DNA from: Hofstenia miamia
Lineage: Eukaryota; Xenacoelomorpha; Acoela
Assembly: GCA_004352715.1 (NCBI GenBank)
Contig: SCFE01000078.1
Location: forward strand, 1,352,519 to 1,416,518
Length of the DNA: 64,000 bases
Direction of reading: 5' to 3'
Shown: positions 11,670 through 22,782 of the stretch, one piece after another
How the letters are laid out: every line of letters starts with the position of its first letter
Numbering within the stretch: the first letter of the stretch is position 1
Made by a program: the position numbers and the translations under genes
The notes under the pieces: model-generated
Database searches by the model: none
Seen by the model: the letters and a program-made list of their open reading frames with translations, nothing else
What the model was told of the DNA's origin: nothing

Positions 11670-12669
11670 NNNNNNNNNNNNNNNNNNNNNNNNNNNNNNN
11701 NNNNNNNNNNNNNNNNNNNNNNNNNNNNNNNNNNNNNNNNNNNNNNNNNNNNNNNNNNNNNNNNNNNNNNNNNNNNNNNNNNNNNNNNNNNNNNNNNNNN
11801 NNNNNNNNNNNNNNNNNNNNNNNNNNNNNNNNNNNNNNNNNNNNNNNNNNNNNNNNNNNNNNNNNNNNNNNNNNNNNNNNNNNNNNNNNNNNNNNNNNNN
11901 NNNNNNNNNNNNNNNNNNNNNNNNNNNNNNNNNNNNNNNNNNNNNNNNNNNNNNNNNNNNNNNNNNNNNNNNNNNNNNNNNNNNNNNNNNNNNNNNNNNN
12001 NNNNNNNNNNNNNNNNNNNNNNNNNNNNNNNNNNNNNNNNNNNNNNNNNNNNNNNNNNNNNNNNNNNNNNNNNNNNNNNNNNNNNNNNNNNNNNNNNNNN
12101 NNNNNNNNNNNNNNNNNNNNNNNNNNNNNNNNNNNNNNNNNNNNNNNNNNNNNNNNNNNNNNNNNNNNNNNNNNNNNNNNNNNNNNNNNNNNNNNNNNNN
12201 NNNNNNNNNNNNNNNNNNNNNNNNNNNNNNNNNNNNNNNNNNNNNNNNNNNNNNNNNNNNNNNNNNNNNNNNNNNNNNNNNNNNNNNNNNNNNNNNNNNN
12301 NNNNNNNNNNNNNNNNNNNNNNNNNNNNNNNNNNNNNNNNNNNNNNNNNNNNNNNNNNNNNNNNNNNNNNNNNNNNNNNNNNNNNNNNNNNNNNNNNNNN
12401 NNNNNNNNNNNNNNNNNNNNNNNNNNNNNNNNNNNNNNNNNNNNNNNNNNNNNNNNNNNNNNNNNNNNNNNNNNNNNNNNNNNNNNNNNNNNNNNNNNNN
12501 NNNNNNNNNNNNNNNNNNNNNNNNNNNNNNNNNNNNNNNNNNNNNNNNNNNNNNNNNNNNNNNNNNNNNNNNNNNNNNNNNNNNNNNNNNNNNNNNNNNN
12601 NNNNNNNNNNNNNNNNNNNNNNNNNNNNNNNNNNNNNNNNNNNNNNNNNNNNNNNNNNNNNNNNNNNNN
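11670..12669. other. Assembly gap (exactly 1000 N)
   Basis: The round length suggests a placeholder of unknown true size. It removes most of ORF2 of LINE B. Confidence 0.99.
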
Positions 12670-13190
12670 AGTCTATCCTTTTCCCAAAATAGCTAATCAT
12701 ATTTAACAGACTGTTAAAATTTTTCAAGCTCATCAAGAAATTACCACCTTATAATATTATTTCAATGCCTGGATTTATTCATAAGCATACTTCCAGATCA
12801 AAGCACTATACCTGCATTAAGTATAGAAAAAAGGTTTTGCAAAAATCATTCATTAATACCGGTATTCGAACTTGGAACTCATTACCTAAAGAGATAAGGA
12901 ACATCGAAAAATTGCAAGCTTTTAAGAAGCACATTAATATATTCCTTAAGCAAAAGTATATCTCGGGTAAAGCATGGTTAGGATACAAGTTCTACAATAA
13001 TGATTATACAACATCTTGTTCTTGAAATCCTGATAGGAATTTATCCTAGCCTGGTAGATTTATTGTATATAGAGCCTTATCCTATTGTATGTGTTTGTAT
13101 ATTTGACGACGCTATTCAGATAAATTACCAGTTTATAATTGTTAATATTTATCTGAATAAAGAATATCTTATCTTATCTTATCTTTATGT
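12670..13190 (+). mobile_element. LINE B ORF2 C-terminus and 3' end
   Basis: In frame from about 12735 the sequence encodes KKLPPYNIISMP, then KHYTCIKYRKKV, GIRTWNSLPKEIRNIEKLQA and FKKHINIFLKQ, ending at 13025. This is the standard C-terminal tail of CR1/Jockey-group ORF2 (a WNSLPxxIRN motif). The 3' untranslated region carries a perfect 12 bp inverted repeat, ATTCAGATAAAT at 13114-13125 and ATTTATCTGAAT at 13147-13158. It ends with AATAAAG and a short (ATCTT)n repeat (about 13165-13186). Terminal hairpins with short tandem repeats are known in the L2/CR1 group, where the reverse transcriptase recognises them. Confidence 0.8.
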
Positions 13191-15935
13191 ATTGATTATG
13201 GATCTCCATATTTTTTTCAGCAGCAACTACGGTTATCTAGGCAGCTTTCCTCACCTAACACGGCATCGGCAGTTTCAATTAAGACTGACTAAAAAATCTA
13301 AAACACATCGATAATTTCGAAATGTCATAGTGTAAATGTAAAATTTCAAAATAAAGGCATTCGAGACGGTGTTTCAACTCACATGCACTCAAAGAGCATT
13401 ACAAATTAATTAGATAGATAACATTGAATTTTCAAACGGATTAACAGGGATAAGATATATACACAGGTTCCGAATAGTCACAATCCAGGAAAATGACAGA
13501 AAAATTTACTTAAAAAAACTTTACAAACAATGCTGGAAATGTAGGCCATCAACTTCTAAACTAGCTTTCAAGCGTTTTTGCATGTTTGAGAACACTATCT
13601 TCAAATTAAAATTATAAAGTATATGCTATATTTTATGTTCCTTAGAAATTCTTTAAATAAATAATGTAATTAAGTACAGCCAAAGACGCATTGCTATTCC
13701 AAGTGAAAATTTTTCATCATTTTGTCATATGGCAACATTAGACATTCAAACAATATCTATTCATGATATATTACACACTAGAGGTTATAAAAGGCTATTT
13801 AATCTAAATAAATAGTTGTCTGTTCAATTGTTGGCATTGTGTAGCAGTAGTGGTTAGAAAATATTGTTAATAAGGACACAATAATAATGAAGCAAAAATA
13901 TGAAAAACATTTGCAAAAAGAAATGATCAGTTGAGCAAAGAGGACAAAAGCAAAGAAAAATTAAGTATAAATGAATCTGAAAATATCGATCCGTGTACAA
14001 TGCGGGAATTTAATCTTTCTCAGAAAAATAGACAATTAAAATGCTTACCAAATTGTTTTAGCTTTTTGTGAGCAAATGTAAGTAAATTAAAATTCTGTTA
14101 CTATTATCTTAACAATTTTATTACTGCAAAGTGAGCCAGGTAGTCTAAAAAAGATTAAGTTTAGCAAATCAATAGTTTTTTAAAATATAGGATCTCTATA
14201 CATACCATTGCTAAACTGAATTGTAAAAAATATTTGCACATACTGTTTGCATCAAATACACTAAAACATTGTGAAAAAATAGCAATATAACAAAGTGAGT
14301 AAGTTTAATTTAATATTTATATCATAACCACACTGTTAATCTTAATATTTGAACAATTCCTATTCAGCTATAAATACTCCAATTTTGTTTGTCATTATAT
14401 TTTTTACACATTGTTAATAAAATATATATATATATATATAAATATAGTATACATATTATATATATGACAGCTGGAAAAAATTTAGAGCTCCTCATTTATT
14501 TGAAGTTAATTTAGCGGCATATACCTGAATATTTTAAGGATTTGGTTGTCAAAAATAATTTCAATATACTTAAAATTAAATTATTATTTGAACAATTAAA
14601 ATAATAAACCATTTGTTACGATATTCAATAATAAATTACATTTGTTTGTCAACAACACAAATATGTATATCGTATTAATGAAATTCCCATTGGCAAAAAA
14701 TCAACAATGCGGCTTGCATTCACTTGTTCATCGAATAGTATTATGATAATTAAAGTATAAAGTTTAAATAAAATTGACTATTGTTAATTATTTGAACAAA
14801 CTAACAGTGATTAAGTCCATCCTAGATTTGAAGTAAACTGCGATATAACTTTCAAATCGTTAATTAATTTTGAATTAATTTATTGGCCATAGAACATTTT
14901 GATGAAGTCATTGATCTATTTGCAATAATACGTAGTTTAAGGAGCCCAATTGAAACATCCAGTGACAAGTTATGTCATAGAATACAATTTAAATCATCAT
15001 ATGTTAAAATTTGCGTATGGCTTTATTTCAATTTGTTAATATTTGTGTAAAACTAGTGTTTAATTTTCTCCGTGTTTCACCAGTTAGCAAACTAAATTAA
15101 TTATTGAAATATGATTTTTTTCAATAAAAACTAATAACTAAAAAGCTATGAACGTTAACAAAATAAAAAGTAATTATGTATTATCGTTGATAAATACCAT
15201 CCCCAGTTACCTTAGAAGTGAAATTAAAAATGCTTAACAAACGATAACGACAATTTAACACTAATTTTGTTGGTGTATGGGTTATAGCCCCCTTGAAATG
15301 AAATTATAGAGCTCTGACCTATCCAACAATTTCGTTTTAATTTATGATCCTTATATATAAACAGATTCATTCGATAGTCTCAATCTGGAGCGCCGCATAG
15401 TCGGAAAACTACGGTTCTAATAGAAATCAATTTTATTATTGGTTTACAATCATGCATGTTTTAATTATGCATACTTCAATCAATTACACTTCATATTCAA
15501 ATTATGTTTTCATTTTCAAGGTGTCCAAAATAAACATAAAAGTCCAGGATATCATTTAAAAAATTTCATAGATAAAATAAAGTTTTACATAATGACCCAA
15601 TACATACAAAAATATATATTCATGACATATTAATGAATTTGCTTATTGATTTTTCGTTGTTACGACCTAGTTCAAGTCCTTAGCAACCAAATAAGAAACA
15701 GTAAGCAACATTAAAACCAGTATACCAACTTTAGTGAAGGCAGACATCAAAATTATGGTCATTATTATCTTGTTCAGAAGTTTTAATTTTCATATTTTGA
15801 GGATTCTGGTCCACTCTGGATCGCAAACTCAATCCCACATTTGTGAGTGATGCTTTTAGAGATGCTGTTTGTTCAATACATAACCTATTTCAAAAGATTA
15901 ATGTATTAAAAATGATCATTTCCGTTATTTGGTAT
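13191..15935. other. A+T-rich intergenic DNA, no gene recognised
   Basis: Contains a (TA)n run at 14421-14442. The scattered short frames have no family features. I see no splice-bounded exon or transposon signature that I would defend. Confidence 0.5.
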
Positions 15936-16215
15936 CCCCTGACAATCCAAAAAATATGATTCTTTATACTTCATTTCTACATAAATAAATTTCATCTTGA
16001 CTCGCAACCCTCCAACAGCGATTGATTTCTTTTCCCCGCCACCGAGCTTCAAGAAATCTTTGATGGCTTTCCTCTTTGCTGAGCCCTTCTCCAACTTCGC
16101 CTACTCTTCCATTTGCTCCTATTTCATCTCCTGTGACTGTCCTCGCTGCCGTAAAACTTGACTTGTTTTTATTTTTGTTTTGTATGCCTTCAGCGGCTAA
16201 TAAAGTCATTGATTA
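15936..16215 (+). mobile_element. 5'-truncated LINE tail (family C), plus strand
   Basis: The plus strand reads FFSPPPSFKKSLMAFLFAE and then FSNFAYSSICSYF. This matches the C-terminal tail of the minus-strand LINE at 54.96-56.69 kb (FFPAPSFKKSLLSFLSADGF). It ends in TAATAAAGTCATTGATTATT with a short TTA-rich tail, the same 3' end style as the longer copy. Only the last 280 bp or so are present, as expected for a 5'-truncated insertion. Confidence 0.7.
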
Positions 16216-16770
16216 TTATTATAAATAGTAAATATAAAATCGAAAGTAAAATTGAATTGCTTCTAGTGAAAAAAAAATATATATATATTAATATTGAACA
16301 AAATGTACAGCAAATGCATAGCGGCAACATAAAATGTATTAAATTCTCCATTAATAAAATTTGAATTTCTGAAAATAATAAACTGCATATTGTTCCTGTT
16401 TGCTTAGATGATACTTACCCGACTACAATGTAACAATCCAATTCCGATTATACTGATCTACTGGTAGATATCAAAACTTACCTCACCATCAATTTCACTT
16501 TGTTGCTACTTTGCGATATATTATTAAGAAATGATTTTTAAAGTTTTAAAAGTCCATCAATGACACTGATTTTGATAATGTGTTTAATGAAAGTCATATG
16601 ATGCTATGGAATGTATTAAAATTTCACTGAATTTTGTCAAAGGTAACGCCATTTTTCACAGGTCAAGCATATAAAATCAACACACCAGACATTCAAAAAT
16701 AATAGTAATATATTTACAATGGGAGTAGGTAGCATTTATAGACACTACCCTACAAAATGTCAAGGATTAT

Positions 16771-16804
<34 letters not shown>

Positions 16805-17172
16805 TAGAGGTACGCATAGAATATCACAGAAAGGATATCCACTGCTATTAGGATGACAAATAGTACAAAACAGAAAAAACGCATTCTTGTGAATTTACTT
16901 ACAGTAAAGGTTCATTCAAATTTAACGTACATTGCACATTTGTCGTTGAAGGTAACTTCACCTTCAATAAAAAAATTAATATAAATGAATTAAATTGCTA
17001 AGCTATTCTCTATATTGACATTACCAAACTGAAAAATACATCAGAAAATGGAAAATTTACAATTGACGAGCAACACAATGTTTTTGCATCTGTTTAAAAA
17101 CAACTGTTCAATTCCCAGTTCCATGCAAACTGCTGTCAGCTTCATCATCAAGAAGTATTGTAATTAACATTG
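16216..17172. other. A+T-rich DNA, probable 3' flank of the bZIP gene
   Basis: Contains a (TA)n microsatellite at about 16774-16802. No further gene seen. Part of it may be the 3' untranslated region of the minus-strand bZIP gene. Confidence 0.4.
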
Positions 17173-17335
17173 CTATCTATTATCAGAAACTGCTTCAGTT
17201 CCCTCGCAATACATAGATTTCAAAGTTTTTAATTCCTCTATTAAAAGTTTGTTTTGACTTTCCAGCATTGATACTCTGTTTTCAAGACACTTCACATACT
17301 CTTTCTTTTTTATTCTGCACTCACGAGCTGCTTGA
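17173..17335 (-). CDS. CREB-type gene, last coding exon (basic region end plus leucine zipper)
   Basis: After a TTTAG acceptor this exon completes the Arg codon of KNR and encodes QAARECRIKKKEYVKCLENR, the zipper, and LKTLKSMYCEGTEAVSDNR, then TAG at 17173-17175. The zipper leucines fall every seven residues. CREB proteins usually stop shortly after LYC; this one has about ten extra residues. An apparent open frame continues into the intron up to 17397, but the acceptor and the continuity with the upstream exon show it is not coding there. The basic-region split after KNR suits a CREB-family gene. Confidence 0.93.
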
Positions 17336-19103
17336 CTAAATATAGAATTATATTTGACATTAGATGGCGTTAGACTGATACTGTAAAAATTTTGCAATAG
17401 TTTCTATATAGAGCAATACAACTATGCAACATTAAATTGAAACTAAGCAAGTTAAACTACAGATAACATTTAAAGAATAAACGAACCGGTTTTTGATTAA
17501 TCTAATTTCGCGTTTGCGGGCACAATCGTCGCCTACCATTTGATTTGTCTGTGATGACGACGGTAAACGAACTACGTCTATAAAATAATGTAACTACACA
17601 CATACATCTATGTAATATTTAGAGAATCTATTAAAAATTTAACTAGGAAATTGTCGGAATTTCACCATGTTATGGAACAAGGTTACATTTCAAAAAACTT
17701 AAGCTGACTTACTCGGAAATTAAAAGTTAATGAGGAATATAACACGAATTATAATACACTTGAGAATGAATTAACCGACATTAAAACCCGAAACAAATAG
17801 GCTATGAATGAGCTCAAAGACATAAGTGTTTCAGAATACCTTCACTATCATCATTTCTGAATTCTTCTTTTGCATCAGGTCGAATGCACTCTGTATTAAA
17901 AACTTAATATATACTTTATTACATGCGCACTACATGAAGTAAACATTATCCCCAAGTTAACAAACTGTCTTTAAATTACAATATTAATTCTCCGTGTTTA
18001 TAACGGAACATGAAAAAATGTTGCTGCTCTGTATTGCCTACATAGCATCAAATGTTAGCACGCTGAGGATTTGAAAAATAAAGCTTGGAGTACTTCGGAG
18101 ATGTGATATCGGCACTAAGAGCAATGGTTCTATTATACACAATCAAATGTGTTCTGATGTCTCGATTAGATCAAACATAAATTTGATAAACAGTACATTT
18201 CAGAAAATACTAGAACGAGAACACTACACTTAAGATAGAGCTTTGAGGATGAGAAATTCAACCGTATTGATCATCATCAACATAACTAAAGTTTGATATA
18301 CCTGATGCTATTTTTGACAAAATGCACATACATTTATGAATTTCCAGCAGAAGACTCTTGGACGTTATGGAATTATGGTGTTTTAAATCTACTAAAGAAT
18401 GACACACGCCAAATTATATCAATTAACTCAAAACTATCCCATTTCAAGAAGTCAGCAGAAGTTTGAGGGGCCACCTGTACTTTAAGAATTACGATCACCA
18501 GCACTTCATGTAATTCAAATAATGATACTTGACTATTTGTTTGCATTATGGAACGTTACTCTTTTTATAAAATTCTTCTGAATTTTTTTTGTAGTAGCTA
18601 AAACTATAAGTTTATGTTCCAACATTTATAATGATAGGAGAGAATTCTTGAATAGCTTTCTAGAAAAAACAATTACAAAATTCACAGTTTCATATAGGTT
18701 TTTAAATAAATACGAAACAGCAAAACTAAAAAATTACCCGGTACAAAGTATTGACCATTGTATTGCAATACTGTTCCAATTTGAGATGAAGTTTCTAAAT
18801 ATTATTAAATAAGATATTACAATTATTATTCAACCTGTTGTGTCATTAGCTGTACTGACTATAGAAACGGGCTTGACATCTGAGGAAGTGGTAGTTACGC
18901 CATTAAAAACTTTTCTAAATTAGCGCTAAATATATGTCAATGAAGAGAAGCAAACCGTTGAGAATCATTGTTTTGTTCTGTACTTTGCAACATAATTTGA
19001 GATCCATCAGAACTAACAACACCTATCTAAATTTTAAAATAGTTAAATATATATTTAATTAACATACTCGAAATGCTTGAACCTGTAGAGGCACAGACGA
19101 CAT
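17173..19103 (-). CDS. CREB/CREM/ATF1-type bZIP transcription factor, short form without visible KID
   Basis: Seven exons join in frame: 19068-19103, 18956-19026, 18835-18914, 18738-18794, 17840-17890, 17487-17577 and 17173-17335, giving 182 codons. Splice phases are 0, 2, 1, 1, 1, 2 and agree at every junction. The N-terminal half is rich in Ser, Thr and Gln (SSDGSQIMLQSTEQ; TSSQIGTVLQYNGQYF), like CREB glutamine-rich activation regions. The C-terminal half is a bZIP: basic region CARKREIRLIKNR joined to QAARECRIKKKEYVK, then a zipper CLENRVSMLESQNKLLIEEL. The zipper is nearly identical to animal CREB. No RRPSY-type phosphorylation site is present. It should bind CRE DNA as a dimer in the nucleus. 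Longer isoforms from upstream exons cannot be excluded. Confidence 0.88.
17487..17577 (-). CDS. CREB-type gene, exon with first half of basic region
   Basis: It encodes VVRLPSSSQTNQMVGDD followed by CARKREIRLIKN and two bases of the next Arg codon. ARKREIRLIKN corresponds to ARKREVRLMKN of vertebrate CREB. The acceptor is ATAG and the donor GTTCGT, and both junction phases match the neighbouring exons. Confidence 0.88.
17840..17890 (-). CDS. CREB-type gene, short acidic exon
   Basis: A 51 bp exon (acceptor TACAG, donor GTATTC) adds CIRPDAKEEFRNDDSE. It is accepted because both its phases match the flanking exons, with two bases completing a Glu codon at the start and one base opening an Asp codon at the end. 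It could be an alternative exon, since skipping it also preserves the frame (51 is divisible by 3). Confidence 0.65.
18738..19103 (-). CDS. CREB-type gene, four 5' coding exons with 40-41 bp introns
   Basis: The exons are 19068-19103 (MSSVPLQVQAFR), 18956-19026 (IGVVSSDGSQIMLQSTEQ and on), 18835-18914 (KVFNGVTTTSSDVKPVS and on) and 18738-18794 (TSSQIGTVLQYNGQYFVP). They are separated by introns of only 41, 41 and 40 bp. Each intron starts GT and ends TTTAG, and each junction restores a codon. A TTTAG precedes the ATG by six bases, and an in-frame TAG is formed if that site is not spliced. The ATG is therefore either the first in this transcript or follows an upstream untranslated exon. Confidence 0.8.
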
Positions 19104-19168
19104 ACGTTTCTAAATCTACTTAATTAATTTGCTAAATTAAATTCTTAATGCCTTAAAGTGAATTGAAA

Positions 19169-19179
19169 TTATATAAATA
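19169..19179 (-). promoter_or_regulatory. TATA-like box of the CREB-type gene
   Basis: The minus strand reads TATTTATATAA, about 66 bp upstream of the first ATG (19103) and about 66 bp downstream of the CRE palindrome. In an A+T-rich genome such a match alone is weak; the spacing is what supports it. Confidence 0.45.
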
Positions 19180-19230
19180 CAGCGTTTTAAATTTTATAAG
19201 AGTAAACTAAAACTAATGGGTAAGGTAAAA

Positions 19231-19285
19231 ACGTCAGTAATGATTGACGTCATGCAACGCAATCACAAAAACTTTTCTTTCGTCA
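19231..19285 (-). promoter_or_regulatory. Cluster of CRE sites upstream of the CREB-type gene
   Basis: A full palindromic CRE TGACGTCA lies at 19245-19252. Half-sites on the minus strand flank it: TGACGT at 19231-19236 and TGACG at 19281-19285. CREB-family dimers bind these motifs, so the gene may regulate itself, as the CRE-rich internal promoter of mammalian CREM does for the ICER repressor. Occupancy is inferred. Confidence 0.6.
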
Positions 19286-22200
19286 TCACCAAAATTGTAT
19301 TAAAAAATTACTATCTATAGCACAATTTATTGAAAAACTTTAAGAAATAAACAGCCTTAATATGTTTTACAAATGTTAACACTCGTTGTTCTGGTAACGT
19401 TACATAGATTTTTTATTGAAGGGACAATAAATTCAACTTTAAATTTAAACTCAAATTGCTATTCTTTTATACAATTTAAGAATGGCCATTCTTTGTGTTT
19501 CCTCACTGAAATTTGTTCTTGCTTTCCCTATCGTTGTTTGAGTCTTGTTACGATAATATATATTCCATAATTAAATAAAAGGTCTGTACGAATTTATAGT
19601 TGATGTTCTCTTTTACAACCAAATAGCAATTCTTCATTTAATTCTCTTTGTACTTTCACTGTCGTTGTAGCGAGGGGAGGGTATCTGCTGATTTTATGTT
19701 TAATTACAGTTGCGTCCAGTCGTCATTATAACCTACTAAAAATGTACTGCAATGAGTAAATTTGAGCTTTATGTGCTTATTTCTTGTCGTCGTATTATTT
19801 TATATTGATAAAATATGAGTATTTTCGTGCAGGTAAAGCGTTTGTATTCTCGCTGGATCAAAATAATATTTTAATGTACATATGAGAAAATTTTAAATGA
19901 CCCATCTAATGTTATTAATCTTCATACCTTATCCATGCTAAATTTTTTGTTCATATTGTCATAAAGATTTGCTATGTCGATCTCAAGGTTCCTTATGTCG
20001 GTTTCAAGATTTCGTATGTTGATAAAAAGTGTAAAAAAGTGTAAATGTGCTATGCGCCTTCCCTGTTTTGCCGGCGTAACTAGATCCCTGGCATACCCAT
20101 ATGCAATGGATGTGTTTAGCACGGTATATTACAGAAAAGAAATTTTACACAAGTAAAATTGTGAAAATACAAGTAAATAATCAACTAAAACTTAGTATAG
20201 TTCTAAAAATTTCTAAGCTGTAAAATAATCTGTGAGATTTGTCTCTCTAAAATTACTTATTTTACAATTTGAAATGATTTTGATACATGTACATAGTTTA
20301 ATGTAAAAACATACATACCATTTTGCCGTAGAAATTTCAAAAATTTTATCAAAACTTATTGTAACTATCGAAACCTGTAGAAAAGTATCTTAAAATACCG
20401 AAATATAGGGAAACCTAACTAATAGTATTATACTAAAAATATCAAATAACAAAAATAACCAATATTTGTAATTTTAGGATTCATAATTTCAATACATTCC
20501 TACAATGATGTTAGCTAAGCGACTCAGTTTTTCGTTCGTCACAATAGTAGTTCGTTATAAAGGCGTTCATTACAAGAGTAGCTATTATATACGCAGAATA
20601 CTGTAGTTAGTTATGTATACATTTATTTTAGTGTAATAAGGCTATGTAGGAATGTGCTTGCAAGTGTATGAACATTAATGGATTTTGACGGGATATAGCG
20701 ATAATAATTAGTGTTTGATCTCAGCGAACTCTGTAAATTATAAAATTTGAAATATTACGACAAATTAAGTAGTGCTACTATCAAGAAGGTCAGCTTGCTG
20801 AAGTGTTTTAATAGTAATTGTGTAGTGATCGCAACAGGAATAACTATCAGAGAGTGCCTGTGGAAGTGTTGACAACTATTAGAAGCACTGTAACTTTTGC
20901 AAAAGAAGTATCACTTTGTTGTGGTGTAGGTCAAATCGTGATTAATTGTTGGATCTATTTGTGTGTAGTTTATTTTCTACCAAGTTGCTTATTTCACTTA
21001 CCGATCACAACAAGCATTTGCTTAACTATTGCAAGTTTTCATTATTACTAGTGGACTTCAAATAGCCTAGTTGTAAATTTTGCTTTCTTAAATATCTACT
21101 TAACTACATCCTCACTATTGAATCTGCTCATTAAGCTTTAGTTGTTCATGGTTTAATTTTAAGGTTTTTTTGACCAATTTTGAAATGTATACACTTCATA
21201 TATAATCAATTTTAATAGTGTTTTTCAGTCATCTGTTGAATAAATTAATCTGCTGAAACTTGAAGAAAACCTTTCGTGCAGTAAGGCATACAACCATTAC
21301 ATAAATAATTGAGAATTAACTGAATATATTTCACTGAAAATTAATAATCTAATATTGGAGCTAGTCAAGGTTACCTTCCATTTTCAATATCTGAAATCGG
21401 TGTCATTGCAAAGAAAACTAATATGCTTAATTTGGCGATCATCGTTCTCTTATTTCTAGAACTATGTACAATTATATATGATTATAGTTTCAAATTGTTG
21501 ATCACTTGTTCAAGTCGTCGTTAATAAAGTCAATTTTTGAAGATCACCAAGATTTTGTAATATGAATAGGTCTGACTTGTTTTTTTGGGAAATCGATCTT
21601 TTCTTTTCCAAGGTATTGAGCAATACCGTAAATTTTAGTGATGCAGTATATTTAGCATGAAACATTGTAAAATAGTTAATACTGAACAATTAGTATTTTA
21701 GTTCTAATTAATTATAGTTTAAAAGCATTTCTGAGATATGTTGAGAAAGGATGTTTTCTCATTAGTGCTTAACATTCTAACTCTCTTCTTTGACCTAATC
21801 GATATGATTTTATTAACCATAATGTAAAAATTTCTCATAACATTAAGTATGCAGAGTTTTGACGTCCGAATACATCAAAATATATTTTTCCCACTGCAAG
21901 TAAAAATTACGAACTCATTTTGGAGCTACTACGAAAAACCTTACTGAGATTGTTGCATGTAGTCAAATCTCTTTTCCACAAAACTGCAAACACATGCCCA
22001 TTTCCAAATGTTGCTAGCGGGAATAATTATCAACAGGTTTCAGCTCAGAAAAATTTTCAATCTTTGATTCCTGATTAAAATCAGGAATTTCAGTGTTTAC
22101 CTTATTTTGATTACCACTTCAATGTTTGATCAACACCAAAGATTTTGACAAAAGTATTGAAGAAGATGATTTATTGCGTGAGACTAAACATTCAATCTTT

Positions 22201-22610
22201 GAAGATTGCGCTAAAATTAAAATTTGACGTTGTTTGGTTTGTTGTTTTGTATAATTCAATACAGAGTACTTTTTTCATCCTGCACATGTATTTTATCTAA
22301 AGTTTATGGTTGAACACACTGTAAGTATCGTCTCAACATATTTGGAACTTGTCTTTAACTCTAACAAATTTATCATTGGAGAAACATTATTGCTCAATAC
22401 ATTTTAACTAAATGATGATAAATTTACTACAAAGGACATTTAAATGGTTCACTTTTTTAGACCTTGCTCTTGTTATAAATGCTTCTTTGTATTTATTAAG
22501 AGCTTATTTGTTGTTTACGTGTTTTATATGCTCACTTCAACTTATACATTGGTTGAAATGTTAATGTTGAGTGGAATCGGAAAATCATTTGTTTAGATTT
22601 GATCATTTTT
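19286..22610. other. Interval between the divergent CREB-type and coiled-coil genes
   Basis: About 3.3 kb, A+T-rich. It should hold the promoter or untranslated first exon of the plus-strand gene, but no element could be fixed. A minus-strand frame at 19922-20122 with heptad-like residues (INIRNLETDIRNLEIDI) is noted separately. No second CREB exon with a kinase-inducible domain was found on the minus strand. Confidence 0.4.
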
Positions 22611-22626
22611 CAGATAGAATGCCATA

Positions 22627-22782
22627 ATGAATGAAGATATCTCATTTTACGGACGCAGATCGGCTCATATGCGTGGCCTTTTAGTTGAATTTCGAAATTT
22701 GTACAATAGTCGTTTGCGTGCTCTTGATGAATCATCTTCGCAAAGCAGTGAAGACGAAGGCCCTTCCTTTGCTCATCTTAAT
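22627..22782 (+). CDS. Coiled-coil gene, first coding exon (exon 1)
   Basis: 52 codons, MNEDISFYGRRSAHMRGLLV to SSQSSEDEGPSFAHLN, donor GTAAGTG. A CAG acceptor at 22611-22613 lies 13 bases before the ATG, and an in-frame TAG (22615-22617) follows it, which fixes this ATG as the start. The acceptor implies an upstream untranslated exon or a spliced-leader site. Two basic residues pairs and a Ser/Glu cluster near its end make a likely flexible, phosphorylatable head before the rod. It is separated from exon 2 by a 7.6 kb intron. Confidence 0.85.

Noticed and set aside
15906-16209. Two overlapping minus-strand frames
   Set aside because: They are antisense to the LINE tail identified on the plus strand.
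17336-17397. Upstream extension of the bZIP frame to a Met at 17397
   Set aside because: The upstream residues are intron: a TTTAG acceptor lies at the CREB homology border and the preceding exon supplies the rest of the basic region.
20818-21051. Plus-strand frame as a first exon of the coiled-coil gene
   Set aside because: No ATG in good context, no family resemblance and no donor supported by phase.
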